Shown here piece by piece: positions 17,162-25,799 of a DNA stretch of 64,000 nucleotides (position 1 is its first letter; each line of letters begins with the position of its first letter). The DNA comes from Pirellulales bacterium (GTDB taxonomy: Bacteria; Planctomycetota; Planctomycetia; Pirellulales; PALSA-1355). The stretch is taken from contig JALHMI010000006.1 of NCBI GenBank assembly GCA_022844125.1, positions 62,001-126,000 of the forward strand, written 5' to 3'. The translations under genes and the position numbers were made by a program. The notes beneath the pieces are model-generated. The model did not search any database, was not told the DNA's origin, and saw only the letters and a program-made list of their open reading frames with translations.

Positions 17162-17187
17162 GGCGGTGCTTCCGAGGGAATGGATCT

Positions 17188-17334
17188 GGGTGGCACTGAC
17201 AACTTGTTTGTCAGTGGGCGTCAGCCCAAGAGGGATCAGGTCGCGCGTGACAAGTCGTTGGGGTCTATCACTCAGGACCGCGCGTCCTGAGCCCTCTTGT
17301 TGCTGCGCAACACCGACAATTGTCGGTGCCACCC
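17188..17334 (+). repeat. BIME-like palindromic element, copy 3
   Basis: 147 bp with GGGTGG and CCACCC ends. The left hairpin CACTGACAA/TTGTCAGTG is perfect (9 bp) and the right hairpin CACCGACAATTGTCGGTG is a perfect palindrome. It ends 14 bp before the RAYT stop codon. Confidence 0.9.
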
Positions 17335-17347
17335 GATCTCACGTTGC

Positions 17348-17857
17348 TCAATCAAGCCAAGTGACGGGCACACCGACGGATTTGCCATCTTCATAGTACC
17401 GCGCAGAGCTCCAGCGCCAGTCGCAAGGCTTCTCAACGAGGCCGGCGCGGACGGGATTCTGATGCATGTAGGTCAGCTTCTCTTCGAGCTTGGCGTGGCT
17501 GAAGACATTGAACACGTAGTACTTGGCCTGCCAGACCGGTGACTCCTCAAGCTGTTCGGAATAGCGGGTCAACACCGTCGCGAGCAAATGAGCGATTCGC
17601 AGGCTGCTGGTGCGCTTCCACTGCTTCATGAAGTCACTGATGTGCTTGGGGTCCGGAAACCAGACCAGCGCGTGCACATGGTTGGGCATCAGGACGAAGC
17701 CGACGCACTTGCCGGCGAGGCGACGAAGTTGTGCGCTCAATGCTCCGAGCACGATGCGTTTCGCGGCGTCATCGTCGAGTAGACGGCGCCGTTTGTAGCA
17801 AGAGAATGTCACGAAGTAGACGCAACGCTCGCGGTTGTAGATCTTTCGTCGGGACAT
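17348..17857 (-). CDS. REP-associated tyrosine transposase (RAYT)
   Basis: A 169-residue single-strand DNA transposase of the IS200/Y1 HUH superfamily. The metal-binding HUH motif is H60-V-H62 in FVLMPNHVHALV, and the catalytic Tyr is Y130 in LTYMHQNPVRAGLV, followed by the RAYT-typical DWRWSSARYY block (146-155). Length fits the compact RAYT branch. Known RAYTs act on REP/BIME palindromes and are domesticated singletons without terminal repeats of their own. Three ~147 bp palindromic elements lie on each side of the gene, the arrangement called a REPtron in gamma-proteobacteria. Start at 17857 with GGGGCATG context. The reading frame is intact, so activity is possible. Confidence 0.92.
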   Translation of the reverse strand: MSRRKIYNRERCVYFVTFSCYKRRRLLDDDAAKRIVLGALSAQLRRLAGKCVGFVLMPNHVHALVWFPDPKHISDFMKQWKRTSSLRIAHLLATVLTRYSEQLEESPVWQAKYYVFNVFSHAKLEEKLTYMHQNPVRAGLVEKPCDWRWSSARYYEDGKSVGVPVTWLD

Positions 17858-17902
17858 GCCCCTAGCCTATTGTGGCGGGCAATGCAGGTGCAAGATCGTG
17901 AT

Positions 17903-17950
17903 GGGGCACTGTGACAACTGGTTGTCACTGGGTCGTAATGGGACCGCGGA
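17903..17950 (+). repeat. Partial BIME-like element
   Basis: A truncated and diverged left half: CACTGTGACAACTGGTTGTC followed by ACTGGGTCGTAATGGGACCG. It joins the left hairpin directly to the core segment seen in full copies, as if an internal deletion had removed the AAGAGGGATC block. Confidence 0.55.
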
Positions 17951-17957
17951 ATTTTCT

Positions 17958-18104
17958 GGGTGGCCCTGACAACTCGTTTGTCAGTGGGCCTTCAGGCCCA
18001 AGAGGGATCGGGCAGGGCGTAGCAAGACACTGGGGTCTGTCACTTAGGAACGCGCGTCCTGAGCCCTCTTGTGCTGCGCACACCGACAATTGTCGGTGCC
18101 ACCC
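17958..18104 (+). repeat. BIME-like palindromic element, copy 4
   Basis: 147 bp with GGGTGG and CCACCC ends. The left hairpin reads CCTGACAACTCGTTTGTCAG and the right hairpin is CACCGACAATTGTCGGTG. The loop of the CTCTTG segment is shortened (GTGCTGCGCAC). It starts 100 bp upstream of the RAYT start codon. Confidence 0.88.
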
Positions 18105-18130
18105 GATCCAAGCAGATTCAAGAACTGCCC

Positions 18131-18279
18131 GGGTGGCCCTGACAACTTGTTTGTCAGTGGGCCTTCAGGCCCAAGAGGGATCGGGCAGGGCGTAGCAAGA
18201 CACTGGGGGCTGTCACTGGGACCGCGCGTCCTGAGCCCTCTTGTTGCTGCGCAACACCGACAGATTGTCGGTGCCACCC
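18131..18279 (+). repeat. BIME-like palindromic element, copy 5
   Basis: 149 bp with GGGTGG and CCACCC ends. The core (TCGGGCAGGGCGTAGCAAGA) is nearly identical to that of copy 4, showing recent duplication of neighbouring copies. Confidence 0.88.
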
Positions 18280-18300
18280 GACTGAAACGTGAGGAGACCG

Positions 18301-18443
18301 GGGTGGCCCTGACAAGTGTCAGGGTGCCTCCGGCACAAGAGGGATCAGGTCGGGCGCGACAAGCCCCTGGGGTCTGTCACTCAGGACCGCGTGTCCTGAA
18401 CCCTCTTGTTGCTGCGCAACACCGACAATTGTCGGTGCTACCC
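18301..18443 (+). repeat. BIME-like palindromic element, copy 6
   Basis: 143 bp. The left hairpin is shorter (CCTGACAAGTGTCAGG) and the right end reads GTGCTACCC instead of GTGCCACCC. It ends 32 bp before the stop of the DUF1501 gene. Confidence 0.85.
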
Positions 18444-18474
18444 GGTACCCTGTTGCGTCAAACAACCAGCAATA

Positions 18475-19911
18475 TCAAGCCAACAACTCCGTCACCACCC
18501 TACACGGTTTCGTGTCGGTGATGGTTTGCTCGCGGTTGTTGTAGGTGTAGATCAGCTTGGTGTGGTCCATGCCGAAAAGATGCAGCAGCGTGGCCTGGTA
18601 GTCGTTGGGGCTCACCGGGTTCACGGCGGCCTTATGGCCGAACTCGTCGGTCTCGCCGTAAGTGATGCCGCCCTTGACGCCGCCGCCGGCGAGCCACATG
18701 CTGAAGCCCTGCCCGTTGTGGTCGCGGCCGCACTTGTCGCCTTCCCCCTCGGTGACCGGCAAGCGGCCGATCTCGCCGCCCCAGTGCACGAGCGTGGTCT
18801 CGAGCAGCCCGCGTGCTTTGAGGTCTTTCACCAGCGCGACGCTCGGCTGATCGGTCTTCTTGCAGATGGCGGGCAGGCCCGCGCGGATGTCCTGGTGATT
18901 GTCCCACGGCTGACCGCCCATGAAGAGCTGCACGAAGCGCACGCCGCGCTCGACCAGCCGGCGGGCGATCAGGCAGCGCATGCCGTATTCGGCCGTCTCG
19001 GGATTGTCGATGCCGTAGAGCTCGCGCGTGGCCTTGGTCTCGCTGGAGATGTCGAGCGCCTCTTTGGCGGCCGACTGCATCCGCGCGGCAAGCTCGTAGC
19101 TCGCGATGCGGGCTTCGAGATCGGCTTCGCCCGGGTGACGGTCGAGATGCATGCGATTCAGGTCGGAGAGCAGGTCGAGGTTTTGCTGCTGGCGCAGGCC
19201 GCGCAGGTGGGCCGGCGGATCGAGGTTCAGGATCCGCGGCTCGTTGGGACGAATGACGGTGCCCTGATAGAGCGGCGGGAGCCAGCCGTTCGACCAGTTG
19301 CGCACGCCGTCGACCGGATGTCCGCCGGGATCGCTGAGCACACAATAAGCCGGCAGGTCTTGCGATTCGCTGCCGAGGCCATAGGTGAGCCACGAGCCGA
19401 GGGCCGGACGGCCGGGCTGCGCGAGGCCGGTGTTCATGTACCAGATCGAAGGCTCGTGGCCGTTGATGTCGGTGTGCATCGAGCGGACGACGGCGATGTC
19501 GTCGACGATCGTGGCCAGGTGCGGCAGGCACTCGGAGACTTCGGTGCCGCACTGGCCGTGCTTGGCAAACTTGAACGGGCTGCCAAAGAGCTTCTTGCTC
19601 GCGCGGTTGGCGAAGCTGTAGACGATCTCGCCGTTGAAGTCGGTGCCGCTGTGCTTGGTCAGCTCGGGCTTGGGATCGAGCAGATCCATGTGGGCGGGGC
19701 CGCCGTGCATGAACAGCGAGATCATGGCCTTGGCCCGGGGCTGCGCGTGCGGGGCCTTGGCCGTGAGGTCGAACTTGGGGTTCTCCTTGGGCATGTGCGG
19801 GGCGGCGAGCAGGTTTTGCTCGGCCAGCAGCGAAGCGAGAGCGACGCTGCCCATGCCGAGGGCGCTCGTTTGCAGGAAGTGGCGGCGAGTGCGAACTTCG
19901 CTGGGTTGCAT
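18475..19911 (-). CDS. DUF1501 Tat-exported sulfatase-like protein
   Basis: A 478-residue protein of the DUF1501 family, an alkaline-phosphatase/sulfatase-like superfamily greatly expanded in planctomycetes. The twin-arginine signal is RTRRHFLQTSALGMGSVALA (residues 7-26). Family hallmarks follow: SLFMHGGPAHMDLLDPKP near 65-82, CLPHLATIVDDIAVVRSMHTD, RRLVERGVRFVQLFMGGQPWDNH, VHWGGEIGRLPV and GRDHNGQGFSMWLAGGGVKGG. The mature enzyme should act outside the cytoplasmic membrane. It lies downstream of a DUF1549/DUF1553 gene on the same strand; these two families are habitually paired and thought to act together, though their substrate is unknown. Confidence 0.9.
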   Translation of the reverse strand: MQPSEVRTRRHFLQTSALGMGSVALASLLAEQNLLAAPHMPKENPKFDLTAKAPHAQPRAKAMISLFMHGGPAHMDLLDPKPELTKHSGTDFNGEIVYSFANRASKKLFGSPFKFAKHGQCGTEVSECLPHLATIVDDIAVVRSMHTDINGHEPSIWYMNTGLAQPGRPALGSWLTYGLGSESQDLPAYCVLSDPGGHPVDGVRNWSNGWLPPLYQGTVIRPNEPRILNLDPPAHLRGLRQQQNLDLLSDLNRMHLDRHPGEADLEARIASYELAARMQSAAKEALDISSETKATRELYGIDNPETAEYGMRCLIARRLVERGVRFVQLFMGGQPWDNHQDIRAGLPAICKKTDQPSVALVKDLKARGLLETTLVHWGGEIGRLPVTEGEGDKCGRDHNGQGFSMWLAGGGVKGGITYGETDEFGHKAAVNPVSPNDYQATLLHLFGMDHTKLIYTYNNREQTITDTKPCRVVTELLA

Positions 19912-19950
19912 TGCGGGGAGGGTCCTGAGTTGGCAGGCGTGTGTTTCTGG

Positions 19951-19974
19951 TAGCCCGACGCGTGAGCGAGGGAG
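19951..19974. repeat. Dispersed CCCGACGCGTGAGCGAGGG repeat
   Basis: A single arm (TAGCCCGACGCGTGAGCGAG plus GGAG) of the motif that forms the inverted pair at 14129-14184. It is one of several intergenic copies in the window. Confidence 0.5.
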
Positions 19975-20001
19975 TGTTGGTGGTGGAGCGAAGTGTGCTT
20001 A

Positions 20002-20104
<103 letters not shown>

Positions 20105-20140
20105 AAGAGGGCGGTGTGCGAGTGGTTAACTAACTTGCAA

Positions 20141-20166
20141 GGTACCCTCGCTCGCGATTCGGGCTC
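20141..20166. repeat. Dispersed GAGCGAGG-type repeat between the direct repeats
   Basis: GGTACCCTCGCTCGCGATTC followed by GGGCTCG is an inverted-orientation copy of the CCCGACGC-GAGCGAGG family. It lies across the end of the spacer and the first bases of direct repeat copy 2. Confidence 0.45.
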
Positions 20167-20263
20167 GTGTTGAGTCGGTTTCGAGTTTCAGTTGGTTTGG
20201 TTAGTTGAGTGCAAGGCAAGAATCGCGAGGAGCACTGCTGGGCAAGCCAGACAATGGCACCCG
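20161..20263 (+). repeat. 103-bp direct repeat, copy 2
   Basis: Second copy of 20002-20104. It differs at the GTTGAGTGC/GTTGCGTGC position and at ACAATGG/ACAGTGG in the small hairpin. It ends 13 bp before the stop of the DUF1549/DUF1553 gene. Confidence 0.85.
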
Positions 20264-20276
20264 GAAACAAATACGA

Positions 20277-22883
20277 TCACTCGACGTACAGGAATTCGTT
20301 GGAACTCAAAAGCACCTGGCAAAGGTTCACGAGCGGGTCGCTGGTCGGCGTGCCTTCGGCGGGCGCCGGCGCGCCTTCGATTGGTGTTGCTTGCGCCGCG
20401 AGGAAGCTCGCGGCGCGCTCCGCTTCGGCTGCGAGCGGGTCGCGACCGAAGGCGAGTTGCCAGGCGACTTGAATCTGCCTGGCCTGATCTTCGGAAGCTT
20501 CGCCGCGAACGCGCTTGGCGAAGTAGCCGGCTTGCTGGAGTACGAACTCGCTGTTCATCAGCATCAGGGCCTGCGTGGCAACGGTTGAACTCGTGCGGCG
20601 GTCGCAGTTGGTTTCCATCACGGGCTGATCGAAGACGTGCAGCATGGCGAGCGGCTGGCTGCGGCGCATCTGGACATACACGCTGCGGCGGAAGGCGTCG
20701 TGGCCGGCCGGGTCGCGATCGGCCGGCGGCGCGGCTTCGACGACGATCTGGCCGACACCGTCTTCCTTCACGCTCATCGGCGGGCCGTACAGCTTGTCAC
20801 TCAGCACGCCGCTCGTGGCGAGGATCCGATCGCGAACGGCCTCGGCATCGAGCCGGCGGACCGGCATGCGAGCGAGCAGGCGATCTTCCGGATCGCCGCT
20901 GGCGACAGCCTCGGTGCGAGCGCTGGCCTGGCGATAGGCGGTCGAGGTCATGATCAGCTTGTGCAGCCGTTTGAGTTGCCAGCCGCCACGCATCAGGTCG
21001 CGCGCGAGCCAGTCGAGCAGCTCGGGATGCGAAGGCGCTTCGCCCATCGCGCCAAAGTCGGCCGGCGTGTTCACCAGGCCGCGGCCGAAATGATGCAGCC
21101 AGACGCGATTCGCCAGCACGCGGGCGGTGAGCGGGTTGTCGGGGCCGGTGAGCCAGCGAGCAAGCGCGAGGCGCCGGCCCGAGGTGGGGAGCGAGGGATC
21201 GTCGACGGGGATTTCGAGGCGTGCGCCTTCAGCCGAGCAGACGGTGAGTCCGCCGGGGGGAATCTGGTCCTTGGGTTGCTGATGATCGCCGCGATGGAAA
21301 AGGAACGTCGCGGGGAGGTTGCCCGGCAGTTCGTTGGTGATGGCGATGAAATCTTGCGGCGGTTTTTTGGCGGCGATCTCCGCGATGCGGACGTCGATCT
21401 TCTTGAGCTCTTCGATCGCCTCGGGTTTGTATTGATAGAGGGTGCCCGGCGAGATGCGGGAGACGGCTGGGTTCAGTTCGAGCAGTTTCTTCTGGTCGTC
21501 GGTGTGCTTGTCAGCCGGCGACTTGTAAGCGTCGCGCAGCGGGGCGCGGACGTCTTCTGGCAATTTGGCGAGCTCGGCCTCGAGGATTTCGTCGAGATAG
21601 GCGGCTTCCTTAGCCTGGCGTTCTTTGGAGACAACGCCCACCTCGGCATCGACCTCGGCGGCTTTCGCACGCTCGGCATCCGTCCACAGCGAGACGAGCC
21701 GCTGGTCGGGGTTTCGCCAGTTCTTGTAGTCGTAGGCCGGCTCGAACACGGCGCGAAGGCGATAGTAGTCGGCCTGCGGGATCGGATCGTAGCGATGGTC
21801 GTGACACTGGGCGCAGCCGACCGAGAGGCCGAGCAGCGAGGTGCTGACGATCTTCAGCGTGTCGGCCATCACGCCGTTGCGGGCCGTGTCGTAGTCGAGG
21901 CCAACCGAAGCGGTGCCGTCGGCCGCCATGCGCAGAAAGCCGGTGGCGGCGAGCTTGTCGAGGTTTGCCGGAGAGTGATTCGTTAGATCGCCTTCGATGA
22001 GTTCGTCGCCGGCGAGCTGCTCGGTGATGAAGCGGTCGAGCGGCATGTCGTCGTTGAAAGCCCGGATCACGTAGTCGCGATACTTGTAGATGTAAGGACG
22101 CGGGCGATCTTCGCTGGTGTAGCCTTCGGAGTCGGCATAGCCGGCGACGTCGAGCCAGTAGCGGCCCCAGCGTTCGCCGTAGTGGGGCGAGTCGAGCAGG
22201 CGATCGACGGCGCGCCCGTAGGCATCGGGCGAGTTGTCGGCGAGCAGCGCGGCCAGTTCCTCGCGCGAAGGGGGCAGGCCGATCAGGTCGAGCGAGGCGC
22301 GAAAGAGCAGCGTGCGCTTGTCGGCGTCGGGCGAGAAGGGAAGGTTCTTCTCGCGAAGCTTGGCCAGCAGGAAGGCGTCGATCGGCGTACGAGCGCGGTC
22401 GGCGTCCGATACCGCCGGAATGGGAATCTCCGCGGCGATCGGCTGGAACGACCAGAACGAACGTTCTTCGGGCGTGATCTGCAGGCCGGGATCGATTGTC
22501 TCGGGTTCGGGGCGGAGCGTAGCAGCACCGGAGTCGATCCAGGCGGCGACCAGCGAGAGCTCTTCGGCCGTGAGCTTCTTATCCGTGGGAGGCATCTCGC
22601 CGCTTTCGAGCTTGCTGTAGAGCAGGCTATCTGCGTGCTTGCCGGGCATGATTGCGGGGCCGGACTCTCCGCCGGCGAGCACAAGCCGTTTGAGGCGCAG
22701 ATCGAGGGCCGCCTTGGCTTCGCCTTCACCGCCGTGGCAGTGGAAGCAGTGGGCCTTGAAGATCGGGCGGATGTGCTGTTCGAAGGTGAGGGGTTCGCCT
22801 GCGGTCGGTCGGGCCGCAAGGGCCACGTTTCCGATCGCGCACAGCGAAACCACGAGCACGGCGAGCCGAGCAATGTGATGCAT
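20277..22883 (-). CDS. PSCyt1 / DUF1549 / DUF1553 exported protein
   Basis: An 868-residue planctomycete-specific protein. Start at ATG 22883 is preferred because it gives a signal peptide (residues 1-24, ending NVALAARP); 79 upstream in-frame codons are not protein-like. The N-terminal cytochrome-like domain has a haem c motif CFHCHGG (residues ~46-52) followed by SGEMPP. Next comes DUF1549 (PIDAFLLAKLREKNL..., RYWLDVAGYADSEGY) and, near CAQCHDHRYDPIPQADYY, a second Cys-x-x-Cys-His. The C-terminal DUF1553 carries TARVLANRVWLHHFGRGLV and the ETNCDRRTSSTVATQALMLMN block. It is likely periplasmic. It pairs with the DUF1501 gene downstream; the joint function is not known. Confidence 0.9.
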   Translation of the reverse strand: MHHIARLAVLVVSLCAIGNVALAARPTAGEPLTFEQHIRPIFKAHCFHCHGGEGEAKAALDLRLKRLVLAGGESGPAIMPGKHADSLLYSKLESGEMPPTDKKLTAEELSLVAAWIDSGAATLRPEPETIDPGLQITPEERSFWSFQPIAAEIPIPAVSDADRARTPIDAFLLAKLREKNLPFSPDADKRTLLFRASLDLIGLPPSREELAALLADNSPDAYGRAVDRLLDSPHYGERWGRYWLDVAGYADSEGYTSEDRPRPYIYKYRDYVIRAFNDDMPLDRFITEQLAGDELIEGDLTNHSPANLDKLAATGFLRMAADGTASVGLDYDTARNGVMADTLKIVSTSLLGLSVGCAQCHDHRYDPIPQADYYRLRAVFEPAYDYKNWRNPDQRLVSLWTDAERAKAAEVDAEVGVVSKERQAKEAAYLDEILEAELAKLPEDVRAPLRDAYKSPADKHTDDQKKLLELNPAVSRISPGTLYQYKPEAIEELKKIDVRIAEIAAKKPPQDFIAITNELPGNLPATFLFHRGDHQQPKDQIPPGGLTVCSAEGARLEIPVDDPSLPTSGRRLALARWLTGPDNPLTARVLANRVWLHHFGRGLVNTPADFGAMGEAPSHPELLDWLARDLMRGGWQLKRLHKLIMTSTAYRQASARTEAVASGDPEDRLLARMPVRRLDAEAVRDRILATSGVLSDKLYGPPMSVKEDGVGQIVVEAAPPADRDPAGHDAFRRSVYVQMRRSQPLAMLHVFDQPVMETNCDRRTSSTVATQALMLMNSEFVLQQAGYFAKRVRGEASEDQARQIQVAWQLAFGRDPLAAEAERAASFLAAQATPIEGAPAPAEGTPTSDPLVNLCQVLLSSNEFLYVE

Positions 22884-23064
22884 GGCGGGAACGCTTGGCT
22901 GGTTTGTGGTGGGGAATGTGATGCGGTGGCATTCGCGAGGAGCCAACGCATCGGCAGGCGTGAATATTATTGTAGCGTCTGGCGGCGAAAATCCAGCAGG
23001 AAATCGTGTCGTTACACGGGGTGTCCTGCGGGGCCAAAAGCCGCATTCGCGCAGCCGGGGGTCA

Positions 23065-23544
23065 TCAGGCGCGACGCTGGAGTTGGTTGGCGGTGACCAG
23101 CATGTAGATCGAATCGGCAAGCGCGACTTCCTTGCCTTCGGGCGTCGTGATCACGGCGTCGGTGTGGATGATCTGCCGACCCATCCGCAGGACGCGGGCA
23201 TCGCAGAAGACTTTCCCCTCGCCGACTGGCCGCAGGTACTTGAGCCGCAGATCGACCGAAACCATCCGACCGCCATGTTCGTCGCGCAGCGCCCGGTGCT
23301 CGGGCGTGAGCAGGATTGCGTGGGCGATGGCGGTATCGGCCAGCGAGGCCATGGCGCCGCCGTGCAGGATGCCGGCCGGCTGGCAGAGGTCTTCGCGCCA
23401 GGACATCGAGAGTCGCGCGCGGCCGGGTTCGATGTCGACGAGCTCCATGCCCATGAGCTGATTGAACGGAAAGTGCCTGAAGAATGTGAACAGGGCCTGG
23501 CGGTCCTTCTCGAGCGAATCCTCGGAGGCGGACTCGGTACTCAT
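23065..23544 (-). CDS. PaaI-type hotdog thioesterase
   Basis: A 159-residue acyl-CoA thioesterase-like protein. Start at ATG 23544 with AGGAG upstream. The hotdog fold signature is clear: GRARLSMSWREDLCQPAGILHGGAMASLADTAIAHAIL, where the HGG and the following Asp (SLAD) form the usual active region, then VSVDLRLKYLRPVGEGKVFCDARVLRMGRQ. Family members hydrolyse acyl-CoA esters in the cytoplasm; the exact acyl group cannot be told from sequence. It is divergent from the membrane protein at 23740 and not in an obvious operon. Confidence 0.85.
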   Translation of the reverse strand: MSTESASEDSLEKDRQALFTFFRHFPFNQLMGMELVDIEPGRARLSMSWREDLCQPAGILHGGAMASLADTAIAHAILLTPEHRALRDEHGGRMVSVDLRLKYLRPVGEGKVFCDARVLRMGRQIIHTDAVITTPEGKEVALADSIYMLVTANQLQRRA

Positions 23545-23739
23545 CGGCAGCTCCTGCGCTAGGCGAAATTCGGCTGGACAGCCGCTCAACTTACCAGATG
23601 GGGCGGGAATCCGCATCGCGCGGAAGGTGCGAGATTTGCCCTCGCCGCGCGGGCTTCTCGTGGAGCATAATCGGGGCGCGCCGCAGGCCCTGACGACTGT
23701 GCTCGGCGAAATGGTCGCTCGGCGAGGATTTACGCAACG

Positions 23740-24603
23740 ATGTTCAGCGCTTGGGAAATGTTTGCCGCGGGGGTGCTGCCGGCGGCGGTGAGCGCGATGG
23801 TGCTGGTGGCCGGGTGGCGCGTGACGCGGCACCGCTACGGCTCGCGCGAGAGCCGATCGTGGGCCGGACCGCCAGCCGTGGCGCTCGCGTTTGCCGCAGC
23901 GTGGCTGGCGCTATTCGGGTGGACGGGTTTGCCGCCGCAGGATGCGATCGATTGGCTGCTGCCGCTCACGCTTCCCGTGATGCTGCTGGGACTGCTCGAG
24001 TCGTACTATCGCTGGCCGCCGCCGGCCGGTGTGCTGGCCATTGCCGTGGCCGTGGCGGTGACGCTGCTGGCCATCTCGTGGCCGCTGTTAGGTGCAAGCG
24101 CGGATGACGGGATGAGCGGGCGATTGTTCGTGGCGACCACGCTCGCGATGTTGACGCTGATTCCGCTCGATCTTCTGGCACAGCGACTTTCGTTCGGGCG
24201 GATGAGCGCGATCCTGTTTGCGGTCGGCGCTCCGGCGGCGATAGCGCTCGGTTGTTCGGGGAGCGCGCGGCTGGGGTTGATCGCCACCGTGCTCGCGGCG
24301 ACTCAGGCCGGCGGGATGGCGGCGGGCGTCGTGCTGGGAAGATCGGCCACGGCGCGGGGCGTGGTGCTGGTGTTTGGTACGCTGCTCGCGGGTCTCTTGT
24401 GGAGCGGTTATGCGTATGCGAGCCTGTCGGTCGTCGATGGGCTGCTGCTCACGGCCGCGCCGAGCGCGGCCTGGCTGGGGCGCTGGGCGCCGCGCCGGTT
24501 TGGTTGGTCGGTGAACTTCGCGTCGCAGATTGGCGCCGTGTTGGCAGTCGCGATGATCGCCGCGGTGCGCGCGTGGCTGGAGTTTCGCGCGGCGGGGTTG
24601 TAG
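23740..24603 (+). CDS. Polytopic membrane protein of unknown function
   Basis: A 287-residue, strongly hydrophobic protein with about eight predicted spans: near residues 8-25, 42-62, 68-86, 95-116, 131-148, 156-172, 177-196, 205-225 and a last one at 262-280. Short basic loops (RVTRHRYGSRESRS, RWAPRRFG) suggest inside loops. No transport or enzyme signature is recognised; it may be an uncharacterised planctomycete membrane family. It stands between a divergent thioesterase and a convergent alcohol dehydrogenase, whose stop codon is 17 bp away. Confidence 0.6.
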   Translation: MFSAWEMFAAGVLPAAVSAMVLVAGWRVTRHRYGSRESRSWAGPPAVALAFAAAWLALFGWTGLPPQDAIDWLLPLTLPVMLLGLLESYYRWPPPAGVLAIAVAVAVTLLAISWPLLGASADDGMSGRLFVATTLAMLTLIPLDLLAQRLSFGRMSAILFAVGAPAAIALGCSGSARLGLIATVLAATQAGGMAAGVVLGRSATARGVVLVFGTLLAGLLWSGYAYASLSVVDGLLLTAAPSAAWLGRWAPRRFGWSVNFASQIGAVLAVAMIAAVRAWLEFRAAGL

Positions 24604-24619
24604 GGCCGGCCGGCGGGTT

Positions 24620-25603
24620 TCACGGCACCAGCACCGCCGCGCCGCTCAGGCGGCCGGAGCGGAGATCGGCCAGGGCCTGGTTCGCCTCGGCGAGCGGGTA
24701 GACAGTTGTGGTCGCGCGGACTGCGGCCTGGGGCGCGAGTGCCAGGAACTCGGCGCCATCGCGCCGCGTGAGGTTGGCGACTGAGCGGATTGCTCGCTCG
24801 CCCCACAGCAGGTCGTAAGAGAACTGCGGGATGTCGCTCATGTGGATGCCCGCGCAGACGATTGTGGCCCCTTTGGCCGATGCGGAGAGCGCAGCCGGGA
24901 CCAGCGAGCCGACCGGGGCGTAGATGATTGCCGCATCGAGCAGTTCGGGCGGACGCTCGTCCGATCCACCCACCCAATGGGCGCCGAGCTCGCGGGCGAA
25001 CGCCTGGGCCTGGGCGTCACCAGGTCGGGTAAAGGCGAAAAGCTGGCGACCTTGAAACTGGGCGATCTGCGAGATCAGGTGAGCGGCAGCGCCGAAGCCG
25101 TAGATGCCCAGCCGACGAGCCTCGCCGGCCATGACCAGCGAGCGATAGCCGATGAGGCCCGCACACATGAGCGGAGCGGCATCGGCATCGGTGTAGCCGG
25201 TCGGCAGCGGGAAGCAAAACCGCTCATCGGCCACCGCGAACTCGGCGTATCCGCCATCGCGGGTGTAGCCTGTGAAGACTGGTCGATCGCAGAGGTTTTC
25301 GCGATCCGAAAGACAGTAAGTACAAGCGCCGCAAGTCTCTCCGAGCCAACCGACGCCCACGCGCTGGCCGACGGCAAGTCGCTGGCACTGGGGGCCGAGC
25401 TGGACGACTTCGGCGACGATCTCGTGACCCGGAATGAGCGGGAGCTTGGGCAGTGATAGCTCGCCGTCGACGATGTGCAGGTCGGTTCGGCAGACGCCGC
25501 AGGCGAGAATGCGGAGCAGTGCCTGAGCTGGTCGCGGGATGGGGGACTCGACCTCTGCGAGCTCGAGATGCTTGCTTGATTGTCTGAACACCATTGCTCG
25601 CAT
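24620..25603 (-). CDS. Zinc-dependent alcohol dehydrogenase (MDR family)
   Basis: A 327-residue medium-chain dehydrogenase. Catalytic zinc ligands are visible as the Cys of LACGVCRTDLH and the His of PGHEIVAEV. The structural zinc lobe has Cys residues in GETCGACTYCLSDRENLCD. The cofactor-binding segment is atypical: LGIYGFGAAAHLISQIAQF takes the place of the usual GxGxxG, as in the zinc-binding alcohol dehydrogenase family protein group. It probably oxidises or reduces a small alcohol or aldehyde with NAD(P). It is a single gene, convergent with the membrane protein at 23740. Confidence 0.85.
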   Translation of the reverse strand: MRAMVFRQSSKHLELAEVESPIPRPAQALLRILACGVCRTDLHIVDGELSLPKLPLIPGHEIVAEVVQLGPQCQRLAVGQRVGVGWLGETCGACTYCLSDRENLCDRPVFTGYTRDGGYAEFAVADERFCFPLPTGYTDADAAPLMCAGLIGYRSLVMAGEARRLGIYGFGAAAHLISQIAQFQGRQLFAFTRPGDAQAQAFARELGAHWVGGSDERPPELLDAAIIYAPVGSLVPAALSASAKGATIVCAGIHMSDIPQFSYDLLWGERAIRSVANLTRRDGAEFLALAPQAAVRATTTVYPLAEANQALADLRSGRLSGAAVLVP

Positions 25604-25730
25604 GGACTGTTCACCGAGCGGTCAGTTTGTCGCGCGCGTTGTATGCGATTAGCTCATGGTTCGCGCGGGCTTCGCACGTGATTTATGCACTTAGAGCCTC
25701 AAAAGGGCGATCTAGGACGAAATAAGGCGT

Positions 25731-25746
25731 TGGCACAAAATTCGCA
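25731..25746 (+). promoter_or_regulatory. Candidate sigma-54 (-24/-12) promoter for the BON gene
   Basis: TGGCACAAAATTCGCA fits the sigma-54 consensus TGGCACG-N4-TTGCW with exact GG-N10-GC spacing, all of TGGCAC and the GCA of the -12 box. It would start transcription about 40 nt before the ATG at 25800. Confidence 0.5.
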
Positions 25747-25799
25747 ATTGTTTGTCCCTTATGTCCACCCGTGCCTCTCGAACCCGACAGGAAGCCCCC

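Noticed and set aside
16838-18443. Regularly spaced repeats that could be taken for a CRISPR array
   Set aside because: Units are ~147 bp with ~26 bp spacers that are themselves similar, contain two hairpins each, and surround a RAYT gene. No cas gene is near.
18406-19953. A 515-codon forward frame opposite the DUF1501 gene
   Set aside because: It starts inside palindromic repeat copy 6 and is antisense to a clear DUF1501 gene.
22182-23096. Forward frames opposite the DUF1549/DUF1553 gene and its upstream region
   Set aside because: They overlap a conserved gene with CxxCH motifs and show no ribosome sites or domains.
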